Notes: a model not told the origin generated them from the sequence alone. A stretch of 64,000 nucleotides of DNA from Amycolatopsis sp. QT-25 (GCF_029369745.1 NZ_CP120210.1:4402001-4466000), one strand, 5' to 3'; positions 25,420-33,561 are shown, counted from the stretch's first letter. Numbers and translations are program-made.

Positions 25420-26565
25420 TTGCCCCTGTTCGTTCATGTCCTCGGCCTTGCCGTCTTCGCGCAAGGCACTTCTGAATTCATGGCTTCCGGTCTCGTTCCG
25501 GGAATCGCCGGTGAACTGTCCGTCCCAGTGGGCGCGGCCGCCGCGCTGACGTCCGCCTACGCCGTCGGAATGATCGTCGGCGCCCCGGCCATGGCCGTGC
25601 TCAGCGCGCGCTGGCCTCGCCGCCGGGCCTTGGCCGGGTTCCTGACCGCCTTCGTCGTGGTGCACGTCATCGGCGCCGTGACGACGAGCTTTCCGCTGCT
25701 GTTCGGCACCCGGGTCGTCGCGGCGGTCGTCAACGCGGGTTTCCTCGCCGTGGCCATGCCTGTCGCGGTCGCTCTGGCGCCACAGGGAAAGCAGGCGCGG
25801 GCGACCGCTGTCCTGTTGGCGGGGATCACGCTGTCGTGTGTCGCCGGGGTGCCGGCCGGAGCAGTGCTCGGTGAGTTCGCGGGCTGGCGTTCCGCGTTCT
25901 GGGCCGTCGCCGCGTTGTGCCTTCCCGCGCTGGTGTTGGTGTTCCGTTCCGCGCCCGCCGACGCGGCAGACCCGCAGGAAGTCTCGATCAGGCGCGAAGC
26001 TCGGGAGTTGAGAAGGCCTCCGGTGCGGCAGACGATGGTCCTTGCCGCTTTGGTCAACGGCGCCACCTTCGCGACTTTCGCCTTCCTGGCGGTCATCGCG
26101 ACGGATGTCGCCCACCTCTCGGCCGGGGCGGTTTCCGGCCTGCTCGCGGCCTTCGGCGTCGGGGCGTTCCTCGGCGTCACCGTGGCGGGCCGTACGGGCG
26201 ACGGTGAACTCCGGCGCGGCTTGGTACTCGCGTTGGCCGTCCTGCCGGTGGGTTGGGCGGTGTTGGCGGCGACCGGCGCGCAGCCCGTCGCCTTGTTCGT
26301 CCTGACGACCGTCCAAGGTGGACTTTCGTTCGGCTGCGGTTCCGCACTCGTGGCGCGGGTGATGCACGTGACTCCCGGGGCGCCGACGCTCGGTGGTTCG
26401 TTCGCGACGGTCGCGCTCAACGCCGGCGCGTTCCTCGGGCCGGTGCTCGCCGGTTTCGTCACGGGGCCGACCGGGGACTATCGGCACGCCATCTGGATCA
26501 GCGCGGCGATCGCTCTGGTCCCGCTTCCGGTCGTCCTGCGGAGAAAGGTGCTGATTCGCCCCTGA
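25420..26565 (+). CDS. MFS drug exporter, Cmx/CmlR-type
   Basis: 381 residues, about 12 transmembrane helices. LAVFAQGTSEFMASGLVPGIA at the N-terminus and SAYAVGMIVGAPAMAVLSARWPRRR match the chloramphenicol-efflux branch of the DHA1 transporters (drug/proton antiport in the cytoplasmic membrane). TTG start at 25420 with GGGAG about 8 nt upstream. It has a 190-nt leader with a uORF and is flanked on both sides by pseudogenes. Confidence 0.82.
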   Translation: MPLFVHVLGLAVFAQGTSEFMASGLVPGIAGELSVPVGAAAALTSAYAVGMIVGAPAMAVLSARWPRRRALAGFLTAFVVVHVIGAVTTSFPLLFGTRVVAAVVNAGFLAVAMPVAVALAPQGKQARATAVLLAGITLSCVAGVPAGAVLGEFAGWRSAFWAVAALCLPALVLVFRSAPADAADPQEVSIRREARELRRPPVRQTMVLAALVNGATFATFAFLAVIATDVAHLSAGAVSGLLAAFGVGAFLGVTVAGRTGDGELRRGLVLALAVLPVGWAVLAATGAQPVALFVLTTVQGGLSFGCGSALVARVMHVTPGAPTLGGSFATVALNAGAFLGPVLAGFVTGPTGDYRHAIWISAAIALVPLPVVLRRKVLIRP

Positions 26566-26570
26566 GCCGC

Positions 26571-27048
26571 GCGTGCGGGTGGGGCGTCGTGCCACCCGTC
26601 CGCGTGCGACGCGGCAAAGAGGTGGCGTTCGCGGTGGAACGCAGGAGGAACAACCGGTGCGGCCGGACGATTTCGAACGCCCACCGCGTCAACGCCGCCA
26701 CCGCGCCTTCCGCGATTCCCGCACCGCGGAAGGCTGGCAGACCCAGCAGGACAGTTGTGCGGAAGCCTCGAAAAGCGAGAGCGCGCGAAGACCGACCTGC
26801 CCGACCGGCCGGTCTTCGCGCGCTTCGACCACCGCCCAGCTCGCGTCCGCTCCGTCGACACGACGGACGTGCCGACGCTGGATGACGGGACAGGCGAAGG
26901 CGGCTTCGACGTCCTTCGCGTCGTCAACGCACCACGGTCGCGGCACCAGCCTGTCGCCGACGATCAGGCACGATTGCCGTGGCGATCGGAACGTATCGGC
27001 GGACAGGGCGGGCTCGATGAGCAGGGGCACGCGCCCATCATGGCGTGC
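26571..27048 (-). pseudogene. Decayed GNAT acetyltransferase gene
   Basis: Pieces of a RimJ/RimL-type GNAT protein follow each other on the minus strand in different frames: IVGDRLVPRPWCVDDAKDVE, ASWAVVEAREDRPVGQVGLR, AFRGAGIAEGAVAALTRWAF, then EIVRPHRLFLLRSTANATS. A deletion removes the residues between RRVDGAD and ASWAVVE, and later parts are frameshifted. The gene overlaps nothing functional, and its upstream end runs to just before the SUMF1-type gene. Confidence 0.65.
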
Positions 27049-27081
27049 CGACGGCCTGACCTGGGTAACATCGGCCGGACC

Positions 27082-27678
27082 ATGAAGATGATCACCGTGC
27101 CGGCGGGCGAAGTAACGCTTTCGGACCGGCGCACACGGCGGAGCTGGGCGGTCGAGGTCGCCTCGTTCCTGCTCGCCCCGGTTCCGGTCACCCACGAGCC
27201 CGGCCGGTTCCCCCTCGTCGACGTCTCGTGGCCGAACGCCCTCCGTATCTGCAACACCTTGTCGGAACGCGAAGGTCTCACTCCCGCTTACGAGCCGGAT
27301 TCGCCGACCTGGGACCGGTCCGCGAACGGCTACCGCCTCCCCACCGAGGCGGAATGGGAACACGCCTGTCGCGCCGGCACGACCGGTCCTCGCTACGGAC
27401 CACTCGACGAGATCGCCTGGTACCGCGAGAACTCGGCGGAGTCCGTGCACGAGGTCGGCGGGAAGGTGCCCAACGCGTGGGGCCTGCACGACATGCTGGG
27501 CAACGTCTGGGAATGGTGCTGGGACGTGTACGACGCCGAGGTGTACGGCGAGTACCGGGTCCTTCGGGGCGGTGGCTGGTTCGACGAGCACTGGAGCTGC
27601 CGGGCTTCGGTGCGGCGTCGTAGTCACCCGACCTTCCGTGTCGACGACGTCGGCTTCCGTCTCGCCCGGTCACTGTGA
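27082..27678 (+). CDS. SUMF1/FGE-domain protein
   Basis: 198 residues, a compact formylglycine-generating-enzyme-type domain: PVTHEPGRFPLVDVSW, GYRLPTEAEWEHACRAG, NAWGLHDMLGNVWEWCWD, and RGGGWF ... CRASVRRR ... VGFRLAR. One Cys stands at the usual catalytic position; the second Cys of true FGEs is absent, and no sulfatase gene is nearby, so FGE activity is doubtful. The start ATG 27082 follows TAACAT (27066-27071) by 10 nt with no RBS. Confidence 0.82.
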   Translation: MKMITVPAGEVTLSDRRTRRSWAVEVASFLLAPVPVTHEPGRFPLVDVSWPNALRICNTLSEREGLTPAYEPDSPTWDRSANGYRLPTEAEWEHACRAGTTGPRYGPLDEIAWYRENSAESVHEVGGKVPNAWGLHDMLGNVWEWCWDVYDAEVYGEYRVLRGGGWFDEHWSCRASVRRRSHPTFRVDDVGFRLARSL

Positions 27679-27771
27679 CCCCGCCGACGACCCCGCCGAC
27701 CGGACGCGATGATCACACGATTGAATGACGCCACGGACACCCGGCCAGGGTGTCGGACCTTGGAGGACACC

Positions 27772-28035
27772 GTGACCGGAACCGCTCCCCGAGACGTCGA
27801 ACGCGTTTACTCCACCGCCGACGTCGTCGCGAAACTTCGCCGCCTCGCCGACGCTCTCGAGTCCGAAACCTCGTTCCGCATCCAGATCGCCGGGGAACGG
27901 TTCCGGGTCCCCGCCCACGCGCAGTTCTCGATCGAGCACGAGCGCGGCGACGGTGAGGAAGAGGTCGAGTTCCAGCTGAAGTGGAAGATCGAAGAAACCG
28001 ACTCCGACGACGACACCGAAGGCACCGTCGTCTGA
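27772..28035 (+). CDS. amphi-Trp domain protein
   Basis: 87 residues, GTG 27772 with TTGGAGGA upstream (the track-like longer frame from 27709 has no RBS). Domain sequence: VAKLRRLADALESETSFRIQ, GERFRVPAHAQFSIEHERG, EVEFQLKWK, then an acidic tail. Function of amphi-Trp proteins is unknown. A hairpin terminator follows. Confidence 0.8.
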   Translation: MTGTAPRDVERVYSTADVVAKLRRLADALESETSFRIQIAGERFRVPAHAQFSIEHERGDGEEEVEFQLKWKIEETDSDDDTEGTVV

Positions 28036-28058
28036 TCTTCTGTCCACAAAGGATTGAT

Positions 28059-28087
28059 GCGGGCCCGCGTTTCGCTGGCGGGCCCGC
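28059..28087 (+). terminator. Terminator after the amphi-Trp gene
   Basis: GCGGGCCCGC (28059-28068) pairs with GCGGGCCCGC (28078-28087), 9-nt loop, 23 bp after the stop. Confidence 0.6.
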
Positions 28088-28107
28088 CTCGTCGTTACGG
28101 TTCGCCA

Positions 28108-28278
28108 GTGACCCAACGCTACGACCGGCGCGCTTTCGTTCTCGCATACCTCGCGGCCCAGGCTGAGTATTCGCACGGGTTAGCTGCTCACGCTCTCCGG
28201 TCTCGAACTGACCTGGGACGGCGCCTCCGGAACTACCGGCCGACCGCCCTCGCCGCCGCGACCGCCTGCCCGGCATAG
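28108..28278 (+). CDS. Doubtful small ORF, possibly leaderless
   Basis: GTG 28108 follows TACGGT (28096-28101) by 6 nt, the same spacing as other leaderless genes here. The 56-residue product starts VTQRYDRRAFVLAYLAAQAE and becomes Arg/Ala-rich; its last 46 bp are antisense to the fructosamine kinase gene end. It may be the surviving N-terminus of a lost gene. Confidence 0.25.
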   Translation: MTQRYDRRAFVLAYLAAQAEYSHGLAAHALRSRTDLGRRLRNYRPTALAAATACPA

Positions 28279-29090
28279 GACCGTCCGAAAAGGACGGTGT
28301 GGACGAGAAGGGGGAACAGTTGGTGCGCGCCGACCCGGCCGGTCCAGCCGTCGGTGAGCGGAGCGACTTCCTGATAGGCGGCCAGCACCCGGTCGAGCAG
28401 CGGACAGCCGAACAACCGCAGCATGGCCAGATCGGTCTCGCGATGACCGCCGTGCGCGGCCGGGTCGATGAGCGAGGCCTCGACGGCACCCCACAGCACG
28501 TTGCCGTTCCACAGGTCGCCGTGCAGGCGGGCCGGAGGTTCCGCCGGTCCGGCGACCTCCGGCAGCCGTGCGCAAGCCTGCTCGATGACAGCGGTTTCGT
28601 CAGCGTTCAAAGTGCCTTCGTCGACCGCACGGCGGACATAGGGCAGGACACGGTGCTCGGTGTACCACCGCGGCCAGTCCTCCCCTGGCGTGTTCGTCAT
28701 CGGGGCCAGGCCGATCCACGCGTCGACAGGCCCGTCCGGCGGCGGGGCGCCGAACGCGGGCGCTCCGGCCGCGTGCAACGCCGCGAGCCCCCTGCCCAGC
28801 CGCTCCGCCGCGTGATGAGTCGGCCGCCCACCGCCGACCAGCTCCGTGACCAGCCATTCGTCGTCGTGGCCGCGAACCTCCGGCACCCGCACGGCGCCGG
28901 GCTCGCCGAGCCATCGCAGTCCCGCCACCTCCGCGGACGTCGCGTTCCGGGCGTGCCCTCGTTTGACGACCACCGTGTCACCGCTGTCCAGCAGCACTTC
29001 GGTCACTCCCTTGGCGAGACTCTTCTGCTCTACGACGGCTCGTCCGGTCATCCGCGCGGCAGCCTCGGCAGGCGTCGAAACCAGGGTCAT
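28233..29090 (-). CDS. Fructosamine kinase family protein
   Basis: 285 residues with the kinase-like fold of fructosamine/ketosamine 3-kinases: VVVKRG (ATP Lys), WLVTELVGGGRPT, RLHGDLWNGNVLW (catalytic HGDLWxxN loop) and LIDPAAHGGHRETDLAML. Expected role: phosphorylation of sugars attached to protein amines, followed by deglycation. ATG 29090 lies 6 nt after TAGGTT on the minus strand (29097-29102); the GGAGGT beyond it is too far to act as RBS. Confidence 0.9.
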   Translation of the reverse strand: MTLVSTPAEAAARMTGRAVVEQKSLAKGVTEVLLDSGDTVVVKRGHARNATSAEVAGLRWLGEPGAVRVPEVRGHDDEWLVTELVGGGRPTHHAAERLGRGLAALHAAGAPAFGAPPPDGPVDAWIGLAPMTNTPGEDWPRWYTEHRVLPYVRRAVDEGTLNADETAVIEQACARLPEVAGPAEPPARLHGDLWNGNVLWGAVEASLIDPAAHGGHRETDLAMLRLFGCPLLDRVLAAYQEVAPLTDGWTGRVGAHQLFPLLVHTVLFGRSYAGQAVAAARAVGR

Positions 29091-29096
29091 GCCCGC

Positions 29097-29102
29097 AACC
29101 TA
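29097..29102 (-). promoter_or_regulatory. -10 hexamer TAGGTT of the fructosamine kinase gene
   Basis: TANNNT hexamer ending 6 nt before ATG 29090; leaderless arrangement. Confidence 0.35.
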
Positions 29103-29203
29103 CCTCCGCCGATCGCGTGAACGCTCGTCGTCCGGAATGCCGGTCCGGAAGAGCCGCGTGCTTTCACTCTTTTCGAGGGGAGAGATCATGCCCCGCGTCC
29201 GAT

Positions 29204-30028
29204 TCACGCGCCGTCACGCGGCGGAACGAAGAGCCCGGGTTTCCCGGCCTCCGTCGGGCTGCATCCGGTCAACGCCCGGAACTCACGGACGAGATGCGCC
29301 TGGTCGCTGTAGCCGCCCGAATACGCGACCTCCGCCCACGAAAGGGACGGCACCCGGTTCACCAGCGCCAGCACGCGATTGAGCCGGGCGATCCGCCCGA
29401 TCGTGCGGGGACTCAGTCCGATCTGTTCGCGGAACCGGGCGTTGAGCTGCTGCCTGCTCCAGCCGATCTCGCCGGCGAGGGCGTCGACGCGGACCGGCCC
29501 GGCGGACAGCCGGTCCCACGCGTACCGGACAGGTGCCGCCGGCGCCGGACCGTGGGTAAGCCGCCCCGCCAGATGTTCGTCCAGCAGCCGGAACCGCTCC
29601 GGCCAGTCCGCGGCCTCGGCCAGTCGCTCGGGCAACGACCCGGCGGGCAGCAGGTCGGCCGTCGCGACCGCCGCGTTCGTCAATTCACGCGATGGGATTC
29701 CGAACAACGCGTACGAACCGAGCGGGGTCAGGGTGACGACGATCCCGCGCGAAGCGCCGGCCTGCTCGAGACGCAGCGGCCGGTCCCGCAACCCCAGCAC
29801 CGGCGAATCCGGGATTTCCGGACCGCGGTCCGGGGCCGCGAAGTCGATCATCCACGTGAGCACGGACAGCGGGGTGACCTGCCAAGAGTTCGAGCCGGAG
29901 TCGGGAAGGTCGTGCGCGACATAGCTCGACACGTGGGCGGCGAGCCGGGGATGCGGCCACCGGAGAATCCTCTCGCCGGGCGCGCGAAGCAGATCTTGCC
30001 GCGGCACCACGAGAGCCCATCCGCCCAT
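29204..30028 (-). CDS. AraC-family transcriptional regulator
   Basis: 274 residues. The C-terminal third is a double HTH: LAGEIGWSRQQLNARFREQI and EVAYSGGYSDQAHLVREFRA followed by LTGCSPTE, as in AraC/XylS. The N-terminal domain is of the DUF6597-like type in which HP/H residues precede (WPHPRLAAHVSSYVAH). Divergent from the alpha/beta hydrolase at 30086, its likely target. Leaderless start with TAAGCT at 30035-30040. Confidence 0.88.
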   Translation of the reverse strand: MGGWALVVPRQDLLRAPGERILRWPHPRLAAHVSSYVAHDLPDSGSNSWQVTPLSVLTWMIDFAAPDRGPEIPDSPVLGLRDRPLRLEQAGASRGIVVTLTPLGSYALFGIPSRELTNAAVATADLLPAGSLPERLAEAADWPERFRLLDEHLAGRLTHGPAPAAPVRYAWDRLSAGPVRVDALAGEIGWSRQQLNARFREQIGLSPRTIGRIARLNRVLALVNRVPSLSWAEVAYSGGYSDQAHLVREFRALTGCSPTEAGKPGLFVPPRDGA

Positions 30029-30034
30029 GCCGTC

Positions 30035-30040
30035 AGCTTA
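30035..30040 (-). promoter_or_regulatory. -10 hexamer TAAGCT of the AraC-type gene
   Basis: TANNNT hexamer ending 6 nt before ATG 30028; no Shine-Dalgarno visible. The divergent hydrolase promoter (30073-30078) is only 33 bp away. Confidence 0.45.
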
Positions 30041-30072
30041 CTTTCGTTCAAGACCGGGAAGGCGGCCCTGCC

Positions 30073-30078
30073 TAACGT
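30073..30078 (+). promoter_or_regulatory. -10 hexamer TAACGT of the alpha/beta hydrolase gene
   Basis: TAACGT ends 7 nt before ATG 30086, identical in sequence and spacing to the element at 190-195. Confidence 0.45.
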
Positions 30079-30085
30079 TCGGAGC

Positions 30086-30970
30086 ATGAAAAAAATCGGG
30101 GGTTTCAGAAATCCGGCGGCCGAGAAGCGCTACTTCGCCGCCTACGACCGCGCGATGGCGGAGTGCCCGGAGCCGCGCCACGTCTTCGACGTCGAGACGC
30201 GGCATGGCAGCACGCGGGTCTACCGCTACGGCGGTGGGGGTTCGCCGATCGCCCTCCTGCCGGGGCTGATGGCGACTTCCGCCTGTTACGCGGCACTGCT
30301 TCCCGCCTTGGCGGACCGGCACGCGGTCTACGCGATCGACACTCTCGGCGAGGCGGGCAGAAGCGTGCAAAGGCTGCCGTTCAAGGACATCCGCGATCGC
30401 GTGAGCGCTCTCGACGACGTTTTCGAAAGTTTGGAGCTGTCTTCGGTGCATCTCGTGGGCGGTTCGACCGGTGGCTGGCATGCGGTCAACCAGGCGATCC
30501 ACGCGCCCGGCAGGCTGGCGTCCCTCGGCTTGCTGGACGCAACCACCGTTTCGGCACCGTTCGCCCGGAAAGTGTTCCACTACGGTTTGCCCGCGGCAGT
30601 ACTCGACAACGAGCGCCTGTGGCGGCGTTACGTGAAATGGTCCGCCGGGGAAGACGTCCTCGGCCAGCCCGCCGCCCAGCTGGTGCTGGCGGGAATCCGG
30701 TGTTACCGCGCGCGGGTGCCGTTCCAGGTCGTCCCCAGCGAAGCGGCGCTTCGGTCCATCGAAGTCCCCACACTCGCCCTGTTCGGCGGCCGCAGCGTCG
30801 TACACGATTCGGCCGCCGCCGCCGCGACACTCGCACGTCTCCTCCCCCATGCCGACGTCGAAATCCTGCCGGACGCCGGGCACTACCTGTATCTCCGTCC
30901 GGAAGACCGCGACCTGATCATCGAGCGTGTCCTCGAGTGGGCCGGTCAGGCCGCCCGTGCGCCGGAGTGA
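30086..30970 (+). CDS. Cytosolic alpha/beta hydrolase
   Basis: 294 residues, no signal peptide. Core motifs: LLPGLMATSACYAALLPAL, GGSTGGWH (nucleophile Ser in GxSxG), LALFGGRSVVHD and a late DAGHYLY with the catalytic His. Substrate unknown. ATG 30086 is set by the leaderless promoter arrangement. Divergent from an AraC regulator. The final 25 bp overlap the convergent Cys/His-rich gene. Confidence 0.85.
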   Translation: MKKIGGFRNPAAEKRYFAAYDRAMAECPEPRHVFDVETRHGSTRVYRYGGGGSPIALLPGLMATSACYAALLPALADRHAVYAIDTLGEAGRSVQRLPFKDIRDRVSALDDVFESLELSSVHLVGGSTGGWHAVNQAIHAPGRLASLGLLDATTVSAPFARKVFHYGLPAAVLDNERLWRRYVKWSAGEDVLGQPAAQLVLAGIRCYRARVPFQVVPSEAALRSIEVPTLALFGGRSVVHDSAAAAATLARLLPHADVEILPDAGHYLYLRPEDRDLIIERVLEWAGQAARAPE

Positions 30971-31323
30971 CGGCGAGCGGCGGCCAGGCTGGCCCGGCAC
31001 GCGACGATCAGTTTGGCCGAGGCGGCGCTTTCGCCATGGCCGCAGCCAGGGCAGGACATCGTGACGTCGCCGGACAGCTCGTCGACGGAAACGGTCAACG
31101 CGGTCGCACACGAACGGCACCAGCGGTGCCGGGTGATCGGGTTGACGTGCAGGGGCGACGCGACGCACTGGTGGATCCAGCGGCCGTGCACGTGACAGGT
31201 CAGGCGGTCGTCCGGGGCCAGGCGGCCGACGTCCTCCGCGTCGTCCTCCATCGCCAGCAGCACCGGCAGGGTGCGGCCCACCGGTTCGAGCCGCGTGGCC
31301 GAGGTCTGAGTTTTGGTGTTCAT
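30946..31323 (-). CDS. Cys/His-rich putative zinc-binding protein (paralogue 2)
   Basis: 125 residues from ATG 31323 (AAGGAG RBS 8 nt upstream; the upstream start at 31380 has no such site). It shares with the protein at 16344-16799 the blocks TCHVHGRWIHQC, RHRWCRSC, VDE, CPGCG and ACRASLAA, in the same order and spacing. The N-terminal 45 residues differ. Probably binds zinc; function unknown. Convergent overlap of 25 bp with the hydrolase gene; divergent from the thioesterase-like gene at 31485. Confidence 0.65.
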   Translation of the reverse strand: MNTKTQTSATRLEPVGRTLPVLLAMEDDAEDVGRLAPDDRLTCHVHGRWIHQCVASPLHVNPITRHRWCRSCATALTVSVDELSGDVTMSCPGCGHGESAASAKLIVACRASLAAARRHSGARAA

Positions 31324-31471
31324 CGCTTTCTCCTTCCGGCTCTTGACAGGACGTCGAACGGGGAACGCCAGATACGACACGGCCGAGCGGTCTTCTCGAA
31401 GCGGGCTCCCCCTGGCGGGTGAAATGATCTTGGTCGAGCGCAGATCGGCACCCGTCCGGGACTTCGGCGCG

Positions 31472-31477
31472 TATCTT
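31472..31477 (+). promoter_or_regulatory. -10 hexamer TATCTT of the thioesterase-like gene
   Basis: TATCTT ends 7 nt before ATG 31485; leaderless arrangement. Confidence 0.4.
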
Positions 31478-31484
31478 GCGGATC

Positions 31485-32240
31485 ATGAAGGCCGCACTCA
31501 TCCGACTGTCCACATCAGACAGTCGCGACCCCGGCCACCTGCTGTTTCCGCCCGCCGGCGGCACGCTCGAGACCTTCGGCCCGCTCGCCGGGGCGGCAGG
31601 CGCGGACGTCTGGGGCGTCGAGTATCCCGGACACGGGCATCGGCTCGCGGAGACGCCTGCGTCCTCCCTCGAAGAACTCGCCGCCCTCGTGGCCGACGCG
31701 ACACCGAAGGTCTGGTTTTCCCGCTCCGTGATCATCGCTTTCGGCATGGGCGCCTTTGTCGCACTGGAAACGGCTCAACGGCTGGGCGTCGCTCCTGGCG
31801 CGCTGATCGTCGTGGACGCGTGTGCGCCGCAGCGGCGCTCGCCGGAAAAGACCGCCAAGGCGGGCGCGTCCGCCATCGGCCGGGTGTTCGGGCGCACCGG
31901 GCTCACGCCGGTCGCGGGCTATCGCGACTCCCCCGAAAGCTGGGAATACGCCCTGGACCTGCTACTGGGCGACCTCGAGTTGCTGAACGCCTACCGGGGG
32001 CCGGCCAGGACACTGCTCTCGTGCCCGATCGCGGCGATACGCGGGACCGACGACGTCGCGTCCGCCTCCGGTGACGACGCGACGGGCGGCTGGCGGGTGT
32101 GGACTTCCGGTCCGTTCATCGGCCGTGTCGTCCCCGGCGGGTATCTCGGTGTTCTCGAATCCGGCCGGGAAACCGAGTTCTGGGCCCGGGTCCGCAGGCT
32201 GCGAGCGGCCTTCTCCGGCGTCGAACCCGAAGTCGCTTAG
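31485..32240 (+). CDS. Type II thioesterase-like protein lacking catalytic Ser and His
   Basis: 251 residues with the TEII layout: LLFPPAGGTLETFGPLAG (oxyanion PxAGG), WGVEYPGHGHR, an elbow strand, and a late IRGTDD. At the nucleophile elbow the usual GHSMG reads AFGMG (Gly87 in place of Ser). The late GGHF motif reads GGYL (Tyr220 in place of His). The Asp region is kept. The protein is therefore probably not a hydrolase; it may bind an acyl or carrier-protein ligand. No PKS or NRPS gene is in the window. ATG 31485 is preferred over TTG 31476 because of the TATCTT-7-ATG arrangement. Confidence 0.72.
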   Translation: MKAALIRLSTSDSRDPGHLLFPPAGGTLETFGPLAGAAGADVWGVEYPGHGHRLAETPASSLEELAALVADATPKVWFSRSVIIAFGMGAFVALETAQRLGVAPGALIVVDACAPQRRSPEKTAKAGASAIGRVFGRTGLTPVAGYRDSPESWEYALDLLLGDLELLNAYRGPARTLLSCPIAAIRGTDDVASASGDDATGGWRVWTSGPFIGRVVPGGYLGVLESGRETEFWARVRRLRAAFSGVEPEVA

Positions 32241-32272
32241 TCGGAGGACGTACAACGGTGACGTCGTCCGAC
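32240..32272 (+). terminator. Terminator-like hairpin
   Basis: GTCGGAGGACGT (32240-32251) pairs with ACGTCGTCCGAC (32261-32272), one mismatch, at the stop of the thioesterase-like gene. The remaining gap to xylA's end at 32379 holds nothing recognisable. Confidence 0.5.
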
Positions 32273-32378
32273 GGTCGCCATCCCTTCCTCCACACCCCTG
32301 ATGTCGTCTCGTACCAGCGTTTCGCCGGAGGAATCAGGATGCTCAGCAGGAGAAGGCCGTCCTCGACGTCGACCGGTT

Positions 32379-33548
32379 CTAGCGCGCGCCGGTGAGGTGT
32401 TCGAGGGCCAGCTGGGACAGGCGGATGAAGCCGTAACCGCGCTCCGCCGCCTTGTCCGGGTCGAACTCCTCGAACGCCGATCGGTCCGCCAGCAGATCCG
32501 CCGCCGTCTCGCCGTCGTCGAGGGTCGGCGTCGCCAGCTGCGGGACGAGCGCGGCGTCGAGCGCGGCCCGCACCTCGGGATCGACACGGAACGCACGGGC
32601 ACGTTCGGCGAGCAGCAGGTAGGCGGCCATGTTGGCCTCGGCGCTGGCCCAGACGCCGTCCATGTTCTCCGTGCGCAGCGGCTTGTAGTCGAAGTGGCGC
32701 GGCCCGTCGTAGCCGCCGTGTTCCAGCAGGTCCACCAGGAAGAACGACGACAGCACGTCGCCGTGGCCGAACACGAGGTCCTGGTCGAACCGCGGGCCAC
32801 GCTGGCCGTTGAGGTCGATGTGGAACAGCTTGCCCTGCCACAGGGCCTGCCCGATGCCGTGGACGATGTTGAGCCCGGCCATCTGCTCGTGCCCGACTTC
32901 GGGGTTCACGCCGACGATCTCGTGGTTGTCGAGGGTGGCGATGAACGCGAGCGCGTGCCCGATGGTCGGCAGCAGGATGTCGCCGCGAGGTTCGTTCGGC
33001 TTCGGCTCCAGCGCGAGCCGAAGGCCGTAACCCTGGTCGATGACGTACTGGGCGAGGAAGTCGATGCCCTCGCGATAGCGGTCCATCGCCGCTCGGACGT
33101 CCTTCGACGCGTCGGTCTCGCTGCCCTCGCGGCCACCCCAGAGCACGAACGTCGACGCGCCCAGTTCGGCGGCGAGGTCGAGGTTCCGCAGCACCTTGCG
33201 CAGGGCGTAGCGGCGGACGTCGCGATCGTTGCTGGTCAGGCCGCCGTCCTTGAAGACCGGGTGGCCGAACAGGTTCGTGGTCACCATCGGGACGACGAGT
33301 CCGGTCTCGTCGAGCGCGCCTTGGAAGCGCTTCAGCTGCCGCGTGCGCTCCGCGTCGGCCGAGCCGAACGGCACGAGGTCGTCGTCGTGGAAGGTGATCC
33401 CCCAGGCGCCGAGGTCCGAGAGACGGTGCACGGCTTCGACCGGATCGAGCGGGGCCCTGCTCGCCGGGCCGAACATGTCGTTCGCCTGCCAGCCCACGGT
33501 CCACAACCCGAAGCTGAACTTGTCCTCGCGCGTCGGTGCCGGAACCAT
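32379..33548 (-). CDS. xylA: Xylose isomerase
   Basis: 389 residues, full actinobacterial length. Active-site and metal residues are present: TFHDDDLVPF (His/Asp), LALEPKPNEPRGD (Glu, Lys), NPEVGHEQMAG (Glu, His), HIDLNGQRG (Asp) and FDYKP. Converts D-xylose to D-xylulose in the cytosol. ATG 33548 with GGAGGCGAG directly upstream. Divergent from a ROK repressor, with an operator palindrome at 33562-33584, 13 bp before the start codon. No xylulokinase gene follows in the window. Confidence 0.96.
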   Translation of the reverse strand: MVPAPTREDKFSFGLWTVGWQANDMFGPASRAPLDPVEAVHRLSDLGAWGITFHDDDLVPFGSADAERTRQLKRFQGALDETGLVVPMVTTNLFGHPVFKDGGLTSNDRDVRRYALRKVLRNLDLAAELGASTFVLWGGREGSETDASKDVRAAMDRYREGIDFLAQYVIDQGYGLRLALEPKPNEPRGDILLPTIGHALAFIATLDNHEIVGVNPEVGHEQMAGLNIVHGIGQALWQGKLFHIDLNGQRGPRFDQDLVFGHGDVLSSFFLVDLLEHGGYDGPRHFDYKPLRTENMDGVWASAEANMAAYLLLAERARAFRVDPEVRAALDAALVPQLATPTLDDGETAADLLADRSAFEEFDPDKAAERGYGFIRLSQLALEHLTGAR

Positions 33549-33561
33549 CTCGCCTCCACCA

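Noticed and set aside
25328..25549. A 73-codon frame overlapping the exporter start
   Set aside because: It runs into the exporter gene out of frame and lacks an RBS; the shorter uORF at 25234-25305 fits the promoter better.
26755..27081. Upstream extension of the SUMF1-type frame
   Set aside because: This stretch is antisense to the GNAT remnant and not similar to SUMF1; ATG 27082 begins the domain protein.
27082..27678. True formylglycine-generating enzyme
   Set aside because: Only one of the two usual Cys is present and no sulfatase gene is near; called only a SUMF1-domain protein.
29117..30085. Upstream extension of the alpha/beta hydrolase frame
   Set aside because: It is antisense to the AraC regulator gene; the hydrolase starts at the leaderless ATG 30086.
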